Numbered from the stretch's first letter, positions 12,510 through 26,716 are shown. The stretch: 64,000 bases of DNA from Sisyra terminalis (GCA_958496175.1 OY292275.1:20832001-20896000), one strand, 5' to 3'. Program-made: numbers and translations. The notes: a model not told the origin generated them from the sequence alone.

Positions 12510-15500
12510 TTGATTTTTATTATGGAAATTTAACTTCTAGAGGTACAGCATGAGCTTTGCTTTTTGTGCAGTTATCACGTATTATGTATACTATATACAG
12601 TAGTATTTAGGTTGTGTAAAAGTTGAATTTAAGATACCAAAATACAAAAAAAAAACTTTATAACACTAGTTTATATCTTTTCATACTCATTTATTATGTT
12701 TCTTTTAAAATATTTGTCATTTATAGATACATTTTTCCTATTCAAAAGCACGTAACAAAATTAACTGGGGTGGTATTAAGGGGGTTGGAACAGATTAATG
12801 ATATTTCAATAAATTTCAATAGGAAAAATTGTTTTAAGATACGAGCAAATATATATTCGAGCAAGGTTATGGAACGAATTAAGCTCGTATCTCGAGGTAT
12901 CACTATAATTTTTTTAATAATCAAAATCCTAATAGCCGTAGGAAATTTTTGCATCTTGAGGTGCTTATGAATACTAGGATATAATATGAGTTGGCTTTGA
13001 ATTGGATTGAAAACATAATCAAATTAATCAGATCTAATATTTTTACGAAAAATCATTTAAAGGTAAGTACCTATATTCTTAAATTTTAAAAGTCAAATTT
13101 CTGATATTAACAGTTTTACTTTGGTGCATAAGTTACTGGTACAGGTATAAAAATCCATTGTATAATTACGAATATCTACCCACATTTTGTTCTACTTGAT
13201 GTCATTGTTATTATTCGACTCTTATATTATTAAACAACAAACTTAATGGTAACTAATTTGAATAGTTAATTCTAATTATTTTGTCTTAAATAAATAGTAA
13301 CCTTTACACCCAAATAAAGACTCATTTTCATTGGTAACTCATTTGCATATCTAAATAAAAACAACAGTTTACATTAGAAGGAAAAACACCTTATCTCGCA
13401 AAATTTTCTTTTTGCTATACGATTATGAAAATACTGCAACAATTAAATGTTACTTGAAATTAAATATGTAATATATTAATGGAATATTCCAAACGAAGTA
13501 ACAATTATATAGTTTGTATTCGTGTTGTGTTTGTCATAATATTCAGAAAATTATTACTGCTTTCAACTTTACCACTCTGCACTGTCGACATGGTTTCTAA
13601 AAAGAACATACTTTCTCGCATTCAAGTAAATATGAAAATCAGACGTGAAAAGCACATTTAGAACAATGCTAGAATTCTAAACATATGTATAGTATGTAGG
13701 TGTGTATAACTATATGCAATGTTCAGTTAAAAATACCAATTTGCATTCTCCTATTATTAAAAGTACGCCAGACAAAATAATTTCAAAAATGTGTGTAATT
13801 AACTTACGCCGTGTAACCATCTTACAATAATGAACATTAAAAGTGAATACGAACAAATATGAACCTAATTTTACAATATAATGTATAATTAAATTTTGCT
13901 TTTTAATGGAAGAATACAAAAATTATGAACTTATTTTTTATATCATTTACATACATTTATATACTTACAAAGGTCAATCCAAAAATTTTCAGTCATGTAA
14001 AAAAATAAAAAAGAAACGTTGAGGTCTGAGTAGGCTTGTGTATTAAAAATTCCGTAATGTCTACAATTCTTTTATAATTGAAGTAAACTGTAATGCATTT
14101 ATAACATCTAATTGGCCTGATGCATGTAAATATGTTCTTTAAGGCAATACAATCGTCGTATCCTGTGAAAATAGACAGTTGTAATAACGCGGCAAAGAAA
14201 GTTGTTAACAACCAAAGCTTCGGAGATTGTCGAGAAGATTTACTCCTTTACTTGTTAATAAAAAAAAATTTATGAAAAATATTCTGAAATGCAAACTGTA
14301 AGTAATTTATTACAAGAAATAGAGAAATGTGCAGTATAATTCTTTTTTCAATAAAGCTAAAATTAAGGTTTACTATTTCAATTGATAGTAGTTTTATTTT
14401 CTTAAAATGCTTGTGTTTTGTTTAAGAATTATTTAAGAACAATGGCAAAAATGTTTGATTCTCCTGAACTTTTATTTGGACTAGAATCCAGTCACACATA
14501 CTTCCTTTTTTCAACAATTTGTAAAAAGAGAGGAAATGTATTATTTGTGGTTTGTCGGGAGTTTACAAATATTTTATTTTACGCTTTTTGCACTGGATAA
14601 TTATCCTAAATATGATTTCGTGTCGCTATAATTTCAGATGATTAACTTTTTCCTTACAAGTACTTAGTCTTTATTTTCAAATACAATACAACTCAATGAG
14701 TACAATTTTCCATTCTTTGAATTTGCTAACTTCTAAAAAATGATTGTAGGGTGAAAAAACGCCTTAAAAATTAGTAAGAATTAGAAGTAAAAATGCTTTT
14801 ATTTTTAATAGATACTCACATTTATAATTCATCCAGATTCTTATTATTTATCAACTTAAAAATAAAAATTCTGAAGTGGATATCACATGATTTCCTTGTA
14901 CTTGAGTATAGGTGCACATTTTCTCTACAACCGAAAACTAATTTGATGAAAAACCCTTCTCAAAACCAAACCGCTGAAATACTATATTTAAGTACCTAGA
15001 CCAGTGGTTCCAACCGATTTTGGGCCATTCCCCACCTAGACATTTCTAAAATCCTGATGCATCCTTCTCATGGTATTTAATTTCCTTATTCAAAATTTTA
15101 CGTTTTCACCTAGAAAAAGTCAGCTTTAAATACCGTTAATTTGGATATCTTATCAAGCTCCTAAAGAATAAGTCACCCATGAAAGAGAAAAATAAAAAAA
15201 TGAAAGAACAGTTAAATAAAGTTTCCAAACATATGAAAAATCTGAAATTTGCTCGCCTTTTTGACTTATAACAGCAGAAATAAGGACCTATAAGGACCTA
15301 ACGAACACAAGAAGCGTAAGGCTATACACTCTTGAAAACAGGATTCGTAAAGGATTTTTAGACGAATTAATAGATTTCTAAATTCTTTTGTTTCAAAATT
15401 TGCTTTTCCAAAATTTACTTTTTGTTTTGACTCAATCGAATTCAACTTAACTGTGAGAGCACAACTATATGTTTTAAGAAGGATAAATACAAAATTATAT

Positions 15501-15620
15501 TTTTTACGATTTATCATTTTTGATGTTAGTGAGATACCTACCCGTTAGAAGTGAACAAATATTCGCATGAGCTCTCACATTGGGAATAAAGCACGCAAAT
15601 ATATTGTGCATGAATCTGAT
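12510..15620. other. Intergenic, AT-rich
   Basis: Several chance open frames exist, the longest being 115 codons at 12623-12970 (plus, from TTG), but their composition follows the AT-rich background and both strands are open there. No gene is supported. Confidence 0.5.
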
Positions 15621-15624
15621 ATTG

Positions 15625-15940
15625 AAATTAAAGTTAGGGTCCGACCGAAACTAGCTTTTTCGGCCGAAACCGAGGACCCAAAGCCAATCATTTTTTCTGT
15701 GTCGAAAATGTTACTACTGAACCTCTCACTACGAGCGCTAACGTCGTTTTATCTTCCGTTGGTAAGAGAAGCGAACCCATACGAAGTTTAAAAGTAAGAG
15801 CGAGATAACAACAATCGTTAGTTATTTTAAAAATAACTGTTCTCTACTATTACTAACTGTTGAAACGATTGCAATTATCTCTTTCTCACTTTTAAACTTT
15901 GAATGAGCTAGTTTGAATCAGAAGGTCGGACCCTTTTAAA
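15625..15940. mobile_element. MITE with GGGTCCGACC termini and internal hairpin
   Basis: Left end TAGGGTCCGACCGAA and right end GGTCGGACCC are inverted complements. The inner left end carries TTCGGCCGAA. Flanking ATTAAAGT and TTTAAAAC are compatible with a degraded 8-bp target duplication, as in hAT elements. Inside, about 15784-15897 forms a long inverted repeat: AAGTTTAAAAGTAAGAG on the left, CTTTCTCACTTTTAAACTTT on the right. A related element is at 45893-46583. Confidence 0.65.
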
Positions 15941-16262
15941 ACTATATAATATATAATTTAACTATTATATATATCTTTATTTTTGACGTTATGCTTCTTT
16001 GGGCGCATCATAAGAGCACAGAATTTGGTTTGGGTTATTACGCTCATTGAACAATACACAAATCTGGAATGAACTAAACAAAATACTACTTTGCATGTAC
16101 CCAATTGGGTAACTTCTGTTATATGTACAATATTATAGAAACTATTATATTTTCAAATTTTGTAAATTATCTTTGTAGCGAATAAACTATTCGTTTATAT
16201 CTTAACTATTTGTTTTTAATTTATAACTGAGTTAAAATAATCATAAAAATTTTAATTCAATA

Positions 16263-16460
16263 TAATAATAAGAAAACGTATATATTTGTGTATGTCGACA
16301 AAAACAAAGGATATAGAATGTAAAGACATACGTGCGAGTGAAAACCAAATTTAATAACCATTGTCTCAAATTTAAACTATTGTCAATCAAAGTTGATTAT
16401 TGTCATTTATCAGTTCTGGTAGTTTTGGCTGTGAATATTTCACGGGTAACTACTAGTATT
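16263..16460 (+). repeat. Unnamed dispersed repeat X, copy 2
   Basis: Starts in TAATAATAAGAAAACGTA and ends GTGAATATTTCACGGG then TAACTACTAG. It aligns along its length with the copy at 28416 (shared GTGCGAGTGAAA/GTGTGAGTGAAA, CATTTATCAGTT/CATTTGTCAGTT). No open frame. Confidence 0.65.
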
Positions 16461-16469
16461 TTATGATTA

Positions 16470-19400
16470 AAATGATGTAAATTCTTTCAAAAACTCTAGT
16501 TATAAGACAAAAGTGGTTAAAACTTATTTCTTGAAAAATACTAGACTTTTACAAAGAAGCGTAACTTTTTACGAACATCCATACTTAAGGACACACAAAA
16601 AGATATTAGTTTTTAAGAATAATTTAAGACTACCAAAAATACCAACGTTGTTGTTTTACCGTCCGTCTCTATCTCTATGTTACGTTGAATAGTATATTAT
16701 ACAATACTCACATTCATATTCACAACTACTGAAATTGAATATTCATATTCGCGAATAGGATAATTGACATTCGTAACATCACTATTACGTACATAAGTAC
16801 CGAAAAAAAATTTATATTTTCGGCAATCAAAAATGTTTTACCTAATTACAATACTTCCTTATGCTTCTTGTACAAGGAAATAAAAATAATGATATTAAGT
16901 TACATAAATTGTTTTCCACAATTTACATAAATTCCATAAGGAAAAAGTCGTAAAACTATCTTACATAACTACACATTTAACTAATGTATTTTTTATCTAA
17001 TTTTAAAATAAAACAAGTAACAAATTAGGTCGGTAATTACTTATGAACAAGTATATTTAAACTTCACTAATCAAATATTTGTTATTTTATCAAAAGCAAA
17101 ATATGAACTTAGTTTAGAATTTATTCAGGTGAGCTTTAAATCACTACTGATTACTTAAAGATAATACTAATATGTCAAGCTCAAACTTCTATATTTAAGC
17201 GTACGTTTATATTAGGTGTCAGTATATATATTGTTTATACGAGTATACTATGTGATACAGTATAAACTTATTAATTTCACAATGAGCTTCATCATGAAAG
17301 CACTACAAATTTATGGTATGTAATAGTTTAATTTAATAGAATTATAATATTTTATAGTTAAATAATTATGAAATACAACATTTACACACGACAACTTTGT
17401 AGGAGTTATTAGTTGAAATGTATTTTCATAAAAAACTGTATTTTAAAAGTAATAGTTTCTTTTTGTTGAACGAATTTTTGTTGAAATATTTCTTTCACTT
17501 TGTATAAAAGAGTTTGGAAATGCATAAAATATAATCCTTTTATTTAAAAGAGTTCACTTTACTCATCCACACGAATAGATAGATTTATTAGTTTCCGTTT
17601 TCTATTCATGATATGAAAGTATGTAAATAAAAAAGTGATGTATATAAAGTTTAAATTGTAATTCAAACGTATTTTACAGTTTCATGGAAATATTTACAGT
17701 CTTTTTATTCATAAAACTTTTATTTGAATCATTTTTGTTGAAAAACTTCCCATTTGAATAATACAACATCAAATCAATACTAAGCTAAACCATAATATAA
17801 TCCTGATCTAACTATTAACAAACGATAAATATTGTAGTTAACTATTTACAATTTTGATTAAATTTTGTCGATCGTAAAAAACGCTTTCTAGAATGTAATT
17901 AAACCGTAAATCGTTCATATTAAAGCTGTGGAATATTATTTTGTCGGAGCAAAAATTTATGTACATATTCCTTTATTCTGTTATATATCAACAGGAAGTT
18001 TTATTTGATATAAATTTAATCAACTTAGTGTGCAATAAATATTTCATGGCTCAAAATTTATGATAATTTAAATTACATAGTAAGTGCATTGCCAATTTTT
18101 TGAACTAAATTATATCTATTTTTATGAAACACAACAACTGTAAATTTTTCATCTTAAATTTTAGTCATAATTTTATTACCAAAAAAAATTTTTTGTGATA
18201 AATAAAATTTGATTCGATTCATGCACAATAGTTTTACGGAGGGGGAGGGGTACTTCCGACTTATTAAGCTAAAAAGAACCAAGTCGGGTTTGTTCTTAAA
18301 AATATCTATAACAAATCTAAATGATTTCCATAAAGCTTAAGACATTGAAAGCACTCCATTTGGTATGACTTCTATGATAATCTCAAAATACATTATTTAT
18401 GGCTGATGCCTTTATAGCATGAAGCGATTCATTTAATATCTGAAACTATAAACATAAACTAATTTGCTATTTTCCCCAGAACTAAAACTTATTAATTATA
18501 CCTATTAATATATTGTACTATCTATTCGCAATTGATTTTCACAAATGGTTGAAATTTAAAGAAAATAAAATGAAGAAATTTATTCTCGTTACTTAATTTC
18601 AATGGAACCATCACCTACCAAACTGAATTTAAATTTATTTTTTTAAACTTAAGTTTCCACATCATTCATACGACCTTTGATCTTTCGATATTACTTTAAC
18701 TTCACCATCAACGATGCAATAGAGATTTACATCTTGCTTATAACCTTTTGAACTTTCAAAAAGTTCCTTTAAGTTTTGTTACTTATAGAGGTTATAGCAT
18801 TACTGTTCGCATATAGCTTAGACTAAATCGAAATTATTGTATAGTAAATATATATTGTTAAGATAAGGTAATTTTCACCTAGTTGTGGTCATATGATAAA
18901 ATCTTTCCTAACAACATAATTTAATTAAATTATGATATTATATTATGAAACATTCCAAAAAATATTTTTGAAAAGCAATTCTTATGCTTTTTGAGAATAA
19001 ATTCATGTTATTTAAATTTTTAACAAAAATCATAGCGAACTAAATATTTGAGGTGTCATAAAAGAGGATTCAAGATAAAAGAGAATACCACATCAAATTC
19101 CCAAAAAAAAATCTATAAAAATTTTGCCAGTGAAGGACTAAAGATCTAATAATTATTATACTGCAAAAACCAGGAAGATTAAGATAAAAACTTTTAAGTA
19201 AACAAGAAATGTATTATATATACATTATATTAAATATATTGTGGTGTTATTTATGTAATATAATTTACAAAAGGAAACTACAAACCTAAATTTGAACAAA
19301 ATTTTTAACAAATGTATTACTGATGTGTTGTCTAAATACGTATTTCGATTGCTAAGCAATCTTATTCAGTGGTCATCAAGTAGTACTAGATCGCAATTTC

Positions 19401-20020
19401 CGATTCCAATTTGCTTGGACAAAAAAATTGTTATTTCTTGTGCTAATGTTGTACTACTTCTTACAAACTTGATTTCGGTTGTAAAAACTAGTTTTGGTCA
19501 GACATTAGGAGATGCCACCCTTATTGTAGAGAATTATAGACAATTATTGTAGCAATTTGATGCAATTTTAAATGCTCAACAAACAGACGAAACTTATAAT
19601 CTTAGCTTGAAAAAATAATTCAAAAAAAATTTTTTTTTGTAACAATTGCAGTGATTGTTTGTTTCCTTTTGTTTAAATTTGTAAATGCTCAGATTTTGTA
19701 AATTTCGTATACATATGCATTGATTTATGAGAGTGCATATTCCGTATCTAGGTCTTCTAGTAGAAAATTTGAGCTACTTATTTTGAAAGTGGCCTAAGTT
19801 CATTTCAAGAATAATTTATAAACCTATTTTTTTCAACAATGAATTTATTAATTTCACAAACAAAGAAAGTAGTAGCATTTCGAAAACGAAAATCAAATCA
19901 ATAGTTTAAAAAAAATAATTGTCAGAAAAATCTAGCTAAAAATCAGCAAATCAAAAATTGTCGTTTAGACAGTCCTTGAAATGGACTTAGGCCACTTTCA
20001 AAATAAACAGTTCATTATAG
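16470..20020. other. Intergenic, AT-rich
   Basis: No gene or RNA supported. A purine run GGAGGGGGAGGGG at 18239-18251 stands out from the background. The open frame at 19292-19552 starts at TTG and has no recognisable motif. Confidence 0.5.
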
Positions 20021-20025
20021 CTTTA

Positions 20026-20184
20026 TGGTGGCCGACTCGTCTTGGTATCCGCTCCAAAGCTGATTAGTGTTGGGTTCGAATCTCGTATCGAGCAAATTTT
20101 CTATATTTCTTAATATACGGATTTTTATTTACCCTAAAGTTACTAAAGACCTTAGCAGTAATATAACAACGGTGAATAACAATG
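20026..20184 (+). mobile_element. tRNA-derived SINE, copy 2
   Basis: Head GGTGGCCGACTCGT (A box region), B box GGGTTCGAATCTCGTATCGA, then the shared body GAGCAAATTTTCTATATTTC, GGATTTTTATTTACCCTAAA, CTAAAGACCTTAG and end GGTGAATAACAAT. This is the best-preserved B box in the window. Confidence 0.8.
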
Positions 20185-20189
20185 AAAAG

Positions 20190-23140
20190 GAACAGTTCGT
20201 TTGTTTTAACCATTACAGCAGAAATTAAACCATTATATTTGTGTTTTTATTTTAACGTATGTATATAATTAATTTAAAAAAAAACACTATATTTTTTTAA
20301 ACTTATTCCACTATCTATTTTTTGTAGCAGTTTTTCTTTTGGAATTCAACTTACAACAAGCATTTATTTATTTAACATGAAGGAAGATCAATAAGGGATT
20401 TGAGATTCACCTACGATACTCAAAGGTCAAAAGTTTAAAAGTTAAAACTGCTACTTCAATTCCATTCATGAAATACCAACGGACACTAATAATAATCAGT
20501 ACAAAAGTTTTGCTTCGTAAAAAAAACAACAAATTTATTCCTTAGGAGAAAAACAAAAATCATAGATTATATAAAATCTTCTACCTTAAAAGTGCAATAA
20601 AATAAATAACACACGTCAAGTAAGTCATTTTAATTGAATAATTAAAGAAATAGTTCTCAATTTTATTTTTGCTTTATCGGAATTGGTAAATTTAACTTCA
20701 GAAAAAATGTTTTATGTTGAAAACATTTGTATCATTATACCGTATGCAATTTTTATATTATGGTAGCTTAATGGAACATACGGAAAAAATTGTATCTATA
20801 TTTATTGTGGATTGTGTTGGTAAAGAATATTTTATAGCTTTAGTCTTTTGTGTTTCAATCGCTCATTAAACATAGTAAACACATTTTATGTGCTTTTTAT
20901 TTATTTATTAGAAATTATTGCCTAAAAGAATCAATTTCTGCTTAAAAAATATATAAAGTTATAAATAATACGTACACATATAAAGTACATTACATATAAA
21001 GTTGTAAAGTTCATAGGCCTAGAAAAATAACAACTTTTCCAAGCAAATTCTATTGTGCACTACGCTTTAAACTGTTGAGCTTTCTAGGCAAATGCATAAA
21101 GCATTATGGATGAAGACAATTGGAATTTATGCTTTCAATATGTTTTTAATCACTTATATGGCTGTTCGAAATTCAATCTTGGTATTTTAACGTATAATTT
21201 GCAGCTTTGTGTTTTAGTTCTTCTCGATTTCTAACAAAAAGATGTTAATGTCTTTGGAATCTGTACCAAGTATGTTTGTGAAACAGCTGTCGCTATAATT
21301 TGTACTATCGATAAATAAAATGACTTTTTTAACAAAATCAATATGGTGGTCAAGTTTTAAATTCGTGCTTTAGGATAACAATATGTTTTTGTAGAGGAAA
21401 TGAACATACACTTCGATGATATAATTGTAAGATGAGAAAAAACGTATCAAAGGAACAATCCCGCCCTGGGGATGATACTTGTTAATAACCTATGAATATA
21501 GTTGGCACACGCCAACCTAACTTCGACTTTCTTTTTATCCTCTTCATCTGATACATTAGTCTTAAAATCATTCTTACAATGTTTCAAGCTATTATACTCG
21601 TATTTTTAAACACAAGCGTAGTGGATTCAATTGTAAGAATTTGTATTTTCTATGTAATCAATTGTAATTTAATTTTTGCTCATTCGTTACATTATGAAAA
21701 TGTAAATGCCTTTAATTAATAACTTACATGGATTACGTTTGAGCAAAGGAAATTGAGAAAGATTTATCTTACTGTTAACAAAGTTTTTATTAATTAAATC
21801 TTTATGAAATGTTACGACGCCACTGAAAACATAAAATATCATCTTGCCGGGACTATAATTCAGAGTAGGAAAGTGAACAATTAGCCCAGAGGGTACACTG
21901 CTTTGCACCTGCCATTTTAGTGGTCCACCACAAACCTACAAAATATACTTTTTATGGACAGAGAAGACATATGTGAAGCTTAACCGGTTTATCAATCCAG
22001 CCACTGCAACTGTAACCACGGTATTTTGATATCATGCTTTGTTAGAGACATCGAATATAACAATAGATAAAACCATTAATTAAATCTGAACCTAAACATC
22101 TTACAAAAATAATACAAAAAAAAAATGTTTATACATATAAACACAATATTTTAAATATAAAAACAAGCATAAATATAACTCAATATATTATTCAAAATTT
22201 GAAAGTTTTAAAGAACAGTTACTAAGAATGCATACATAATGAATTATATTATATAAAGAACAGATGAATTTTTGCATACAAAAATTCATTTCGTGAAAAC
22301 ATCTGCTCATTTACAAGAAAATTTGTAAATTGTACATTTCAATATTTTGTTTTATTGACTTTTATTTTCTGAACATTTCAATACAATAAACAAGATAAGC
22401 ATTCTAATGCAACAAAGTAAGCGTGATTTTTTTTTACAATCTCAATTCCTTTTTTTCAAGCTCTCAAATTAATATTGTAATAAATTCTTTATGAAACTTC
22501 ATACAGATTTGGTTTCGGAAACAATTACGCCATAGTCTTTTTTATTTCCTTGTTAGTTTTTCTATACATTTTTTACACTTTAAATCAATATTTTTTTATT
22601 CATAAGAATAAGATAAATTTAACTTTTCTGTAGAAAATATAAAACATATCATTATTACATACATTCATTAAAGAGGATAGAGTTAAAAAATATATTCCGT
22701 TGAATCAAAAAGCAAACACTAAAACAAAACTCATAATGTCAATTTTAACATTTAACAAAAGGTACAAATTGTACATTTTCTCGAAACATTTTTTTCCACT
22801 TCCCCTGTTAACCATAAGTAGAGACAAACTATTGAAATTTTCTCGTAATATATCTGGTCGTTATATTTATATACGAGTATACTGTACACTCTAAACTCTT
22901 TTTAGTAATGAGAACGATATTTCTCTTACATAAAAAATATTTTTTTAAATTAAATTTTTCAAGAAGCCCTTATCAAGTAAGGACAACGGTTTTCAAAATT
23001 ATTGATGATCATAGAGAATCAAAAATTTGAAAATATAAAAGCTAAGCGCCGATTATCATAAGCAGGTATCATTGATAAATATTTTATTTATTTCCGAGCC
23101 ACAATTATAAATTAATGGATAATAATATAGGTTCTATGAC
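20190..23140. other. Intergenic, AT-rich
   Basis: No coding or RNA signal found. Homopolymer and AT tracts dominate. Confidence 0.5.
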
Positions 23141-23149
23141 TCAATTTCT

Positions 23150-23845
23150 TTATTACGACGCGTTTCAACAGTTCCTGGCTGTCATCATCAGGTAATGATT
23201 AGTTTTTCAGTTGTAAATAAATTTCATATAGATTGTTAGTTTTATATAATTTGTCGTTAAAGATGTTATTTTGGTCTAGTTTGGTTTGGTGCTTTTTAGG
23301 TGCTTTGTATATTTCATATTCTTCTAGGGTGTTCATATGTGATCCATTCTTGCAAATATGTAGTGGCTTAAAATTCGTTTCGAAATTTAAATATTGATGA
23401 TTTTCGCCATAAAGGTGTTTTGTAAAATTTGAAGTTGTTGTTTAAGTAGATTTCTTGGGTGTATGTTTTTTATATCTTGTTCCGAAATATCTACCAGTTT
23501 GGTCAATGTAGAATTTTTCACAGGAATTGAAACTTATATATTCCGGTTTTGTTTTTCGTTGTAATTTGGTTGTTCTCCAATGGTTTAAGAATTTTCATCA
23601 TATTGTTGTTTGTTAAAAATGCGTTATTGAAGTTATTTTTCTAATAGGAAGTTGGCGATTATAAAATTAAATATATTATTGAAGTTTGATTTAATATATT
23701 TTTTTTGTTTTTTTTTTTTGGGAGGAGTTGGAAGAATGGATTTTTTAGTAAATTTCGATATCGTATTTGCTGAGGGTTTTGATTGAATTTTCGCGAATAA
23801 ATTGGGCTGAAATGGTTTTGATTCACGCTGACGTACCTGATCCAC
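23150..23845 (-). mobile_element. Penelope-like retroelement remnant with GIY-YIG endonuclease
   Basis: Minus-strand translation contains a degraded GIY-YIG endonuclease: NKTGIYKF near 23545, then CEKFYIDQTGRYFGTRYKKH at 23522-23463, where the canonical YIG is YID. A shift is needed between the GIY and YIG parts. Upstream on the same strand lies NNAFLTNNN/MMKIL-like linker sequence and an open frame at 23845-23633. At the 3' side comes GAAACGCGTCG, a signature of Penelope-like element termini. Penelope elements encode reverse transcriptase plus this endonuclease; no reverse transcriptase motif is visible, so this is a truncated, inactive copy. Confidence 0.8.
23152..23197 (-). ncRNA. Hammerhead-ribozyme-like motif in the Penelope-like terminus
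   Basis: On the minus strand: CTGATGA (23191-23185), a helix II of GACAG pairing CTGTT, then GAAA, then CGC and the GTC cleavage triplet. ATTAC immediately before CTGATGA can pair with GTAAT immediately after GTC, forming a 5-bp helix I. Helix III is minimal (AC...GT with a tiny loop), as described for hammerheads in Penelope-like elements. All core boxes are intact by eye; activity is not shown. Confidence 0.7.
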
Positions 23846-26716
23846 GGAAATAACGGAAAGATATCGTCTTGGCTTTCAGAACTTTTTTGTTTAGTTAATC
23901 TTTTTTTTATTTGCCTCCTTCTAAAAAATCCGATATTTTATTTTGGTTACTAGTTCTTAGCAAATCATTATAAATTTCTCAATATAGACCTAGACAATTT
24001 ACAGTTTCCTTTTGGATTTTCAGCTTTTTTCAATGAAAAGGTTTGCATTTAAAAAAATATTGGAGATTTTCAATTAGGGAATGCTCTAGCATAACGTAGC
24101 ATTTCAACTTAGGGGAAGTGATTTAATCGAACGTTATTGTGTGTTTATTAAGAAGGAGGTATAAATATACTGTTACGTAAGTTTTATTGAGTATTTATAA
24201 AATTTAAATATTGATACTATATTTGATCTATAGGTCTCTCTCTTCTATCTATCTATCTCTCTTGATCTATAGCTTCGAATGCCATTTTCACCAAATCCGC
24301 TTTGTTAATGTCTTTTACCACTATCAAATATTGAACATCCTCAATAGCCATATTCACAAAACCTCCGCCTTTGTTTAATTTAGGAATTTCAAATATTGTA
24401 TACAATTTTCTATAATTCTTTTATCGTACTAGAGCGAAACCGTGGATGTCGTGTTGTAGGAGGATTCCCGCAGTTTATAAACCATGTTATAGCGAAACCG
24501 TGTTATAAGGTACCGTGTTGTGGGAGAACTACATGTACAGAATTTGTTTACCTTTTATATGATTCGACTCGGACTGCACTCAATTAAAAGAATTTATAAG
24601 TATGTATAAAAGTATGTTTTATTTTAAAATTCAAAGGTAGATACATCATGATATGTGTACATATTGTGCCTTTAAGGAGCAATAATGGTCAATATTTTTA
24701 ATTTTTGTATCCCCATTTTTTATCTATATTTTATTTCTTATATTTAATTATAAATGAAGCATAAATTTCATACATTTTTTAAGTTGAAAACTTCTTTAGG
24801 CACGTTTTTACTGTAGAGTAAACGTTTGTGAACCGTCCGCTGAATCATGTATACTTGGTTTTAGTTGTAATCAGTCACATTTATTGTCCGACAAATGGAT
24901 CGTTCCAATAAGTTCCAATGTTATTGTATATGATTGCAGTTTACTCGAGAATTAATTCTTTCGTTGAAAAAACGTTTTTTAAAATACTTGATTTTTACTT
25001 TCCAAAGTCAATCAGGTATCAATTATTAGTATTCGGCTTTTAATTAAGAGACTACACCATTCAAACCATATCTTGATACTCAAACGCGCCAGTTGCAGTG
25101 CTCCTTTATGATTATCATTATTTGACTATGAATGGACTATAATTGATTACAGTCGTACTAATCAGCATATTATTTCAATGAACCACTAGTATTATTACTA
25201 TAAGTCGAATTACTGAACTACGGATCTTTCCTGATTGTACAGGATTTTCAATTTTACATTCATCAATTATGTGCGTAAAACCCATTGATCTGTATGTTAG
25301 AAACAACGTACAAGAACGTATAAATATAAACTAAACAAATTTATTGTTAATTTACTTCAAAAAATCAAACAATGGTCTTAACTCTAAGTGTTAGATTAAA
25401 AGTAGATTTACCCTTGATAATTAAAAACACCAAAATAAAATTTATTTAGTATCATCCTTACTATAAACATTTGTGTTTGCGAATACAATACTTCCTCATT
25501 CTTATAATAGGTAAATGAAAGTAAAAAAGATCTATATTCTACAAATGGAAAGTTTAAAATATACACCAAGATAATATATCAATATATCCTTTCAAACACA
25601 TAAAGCTTATGTAAATCATTCGTAGTCTTCAGAAATTAAAAAAAAGGTTTTACTTTATATTTTCACATAAAATCATAGACTAATTTTTCATTATAACTAG
25701 TTTGTTGTACTGTTGTCTGAACTTTAATGGTCAAAAGAGAGACTTAAGCAAGTAAATATAATAATTTTTAACATTTTCATTTCTACGAGAAAATACAAAG
25801 AAAATATCTCATTCTTATTAAAAAACTCATTCAACATATTCACAAAGGAATCATAAATTTTCATCAAATTAAATTACAGTGTCGTGTCTTAATCTTAAAT
25901 ATCCTCATATTACGTCTATATAGTGGAAAGTTTAATTTCTTACTTTAAAAGGTGTATCATACGATACTCACAACTTTTTAATAAATTTTGTAGAACCTTA
26001 GTCATGTCAAAGGTAAAATCGCTAAAAATAAAACGTAACTGTCTTTGTTATATAAAGCTCTATATTACATTTTTGCTCAATACTATGGGAAATGTTTATC
26101 TAGCGTTGATGGCTTAAATTTTGTTTTTATTTTCTATATTAATTCTAACTTAAAATCTTCAATATTCTTATTGAATTAATAAGAAATAGTCATTAAATTT
26201 TTTTAATAACCAACATATTCTTCACGTAAATCAATTTAGGTAGTAAAACTTAATTTTGGTTTATATATGAAGATAACAATTACTTTGTCATTTTCCTTAT
26301 AATAAACCTCAATATTATAGAAAAAAATAACAAAGAGCTCTATCGGATAAATTCTTTAAATTTGCAAAAAACTTCTGAAACGTTTTTGGACTAATTCAGC
26401 GATAGATATCTTAGCAATTTTCATGCGACATTGTTTTCGACAGAAATTCAATACTTTTGATAGCTACTTTGCTGCTTTAAGTTTCATACCCGAAACTTCC
26501 AAAAAAGTTACTGGGAATGAACCCATGATTCAAGTGTCAACTAATATAAGTGAACTCGATAGTTTCGGAAATCTATTGAGGAGTTATAATACCGTTCTGA
26601 GTCATTTCTCCCGACTCATCCTGTGTATTTAACCAGTATCAAATCTTTGCTCTTGTTAAAGAAAAACTCAACTGAATTTTTTACAGATAGTATGGTAGTC
26701 TTATTTTAGTGTTTAG

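Noticed and set aside
12623..12970. 115-codon plus-strand open frame
   Set aside because: It starts at TTG, its amino-acid content mirrors AT-rich background, the opposite strand is also open (12742-12954), and no domain or promoter is visible.
19292..19552. 86-codon plus-strand frame
   Set aside because: It starts at TTG and has no domain; Ser-rich and Leu-rich patches are weak evidence in this background.
20026..20100. Possible functional tRNA gene
   Set aside because: A and B box-like motifs are present, but the cloverleaf is broken and the segment continues into a repeated SINE body.
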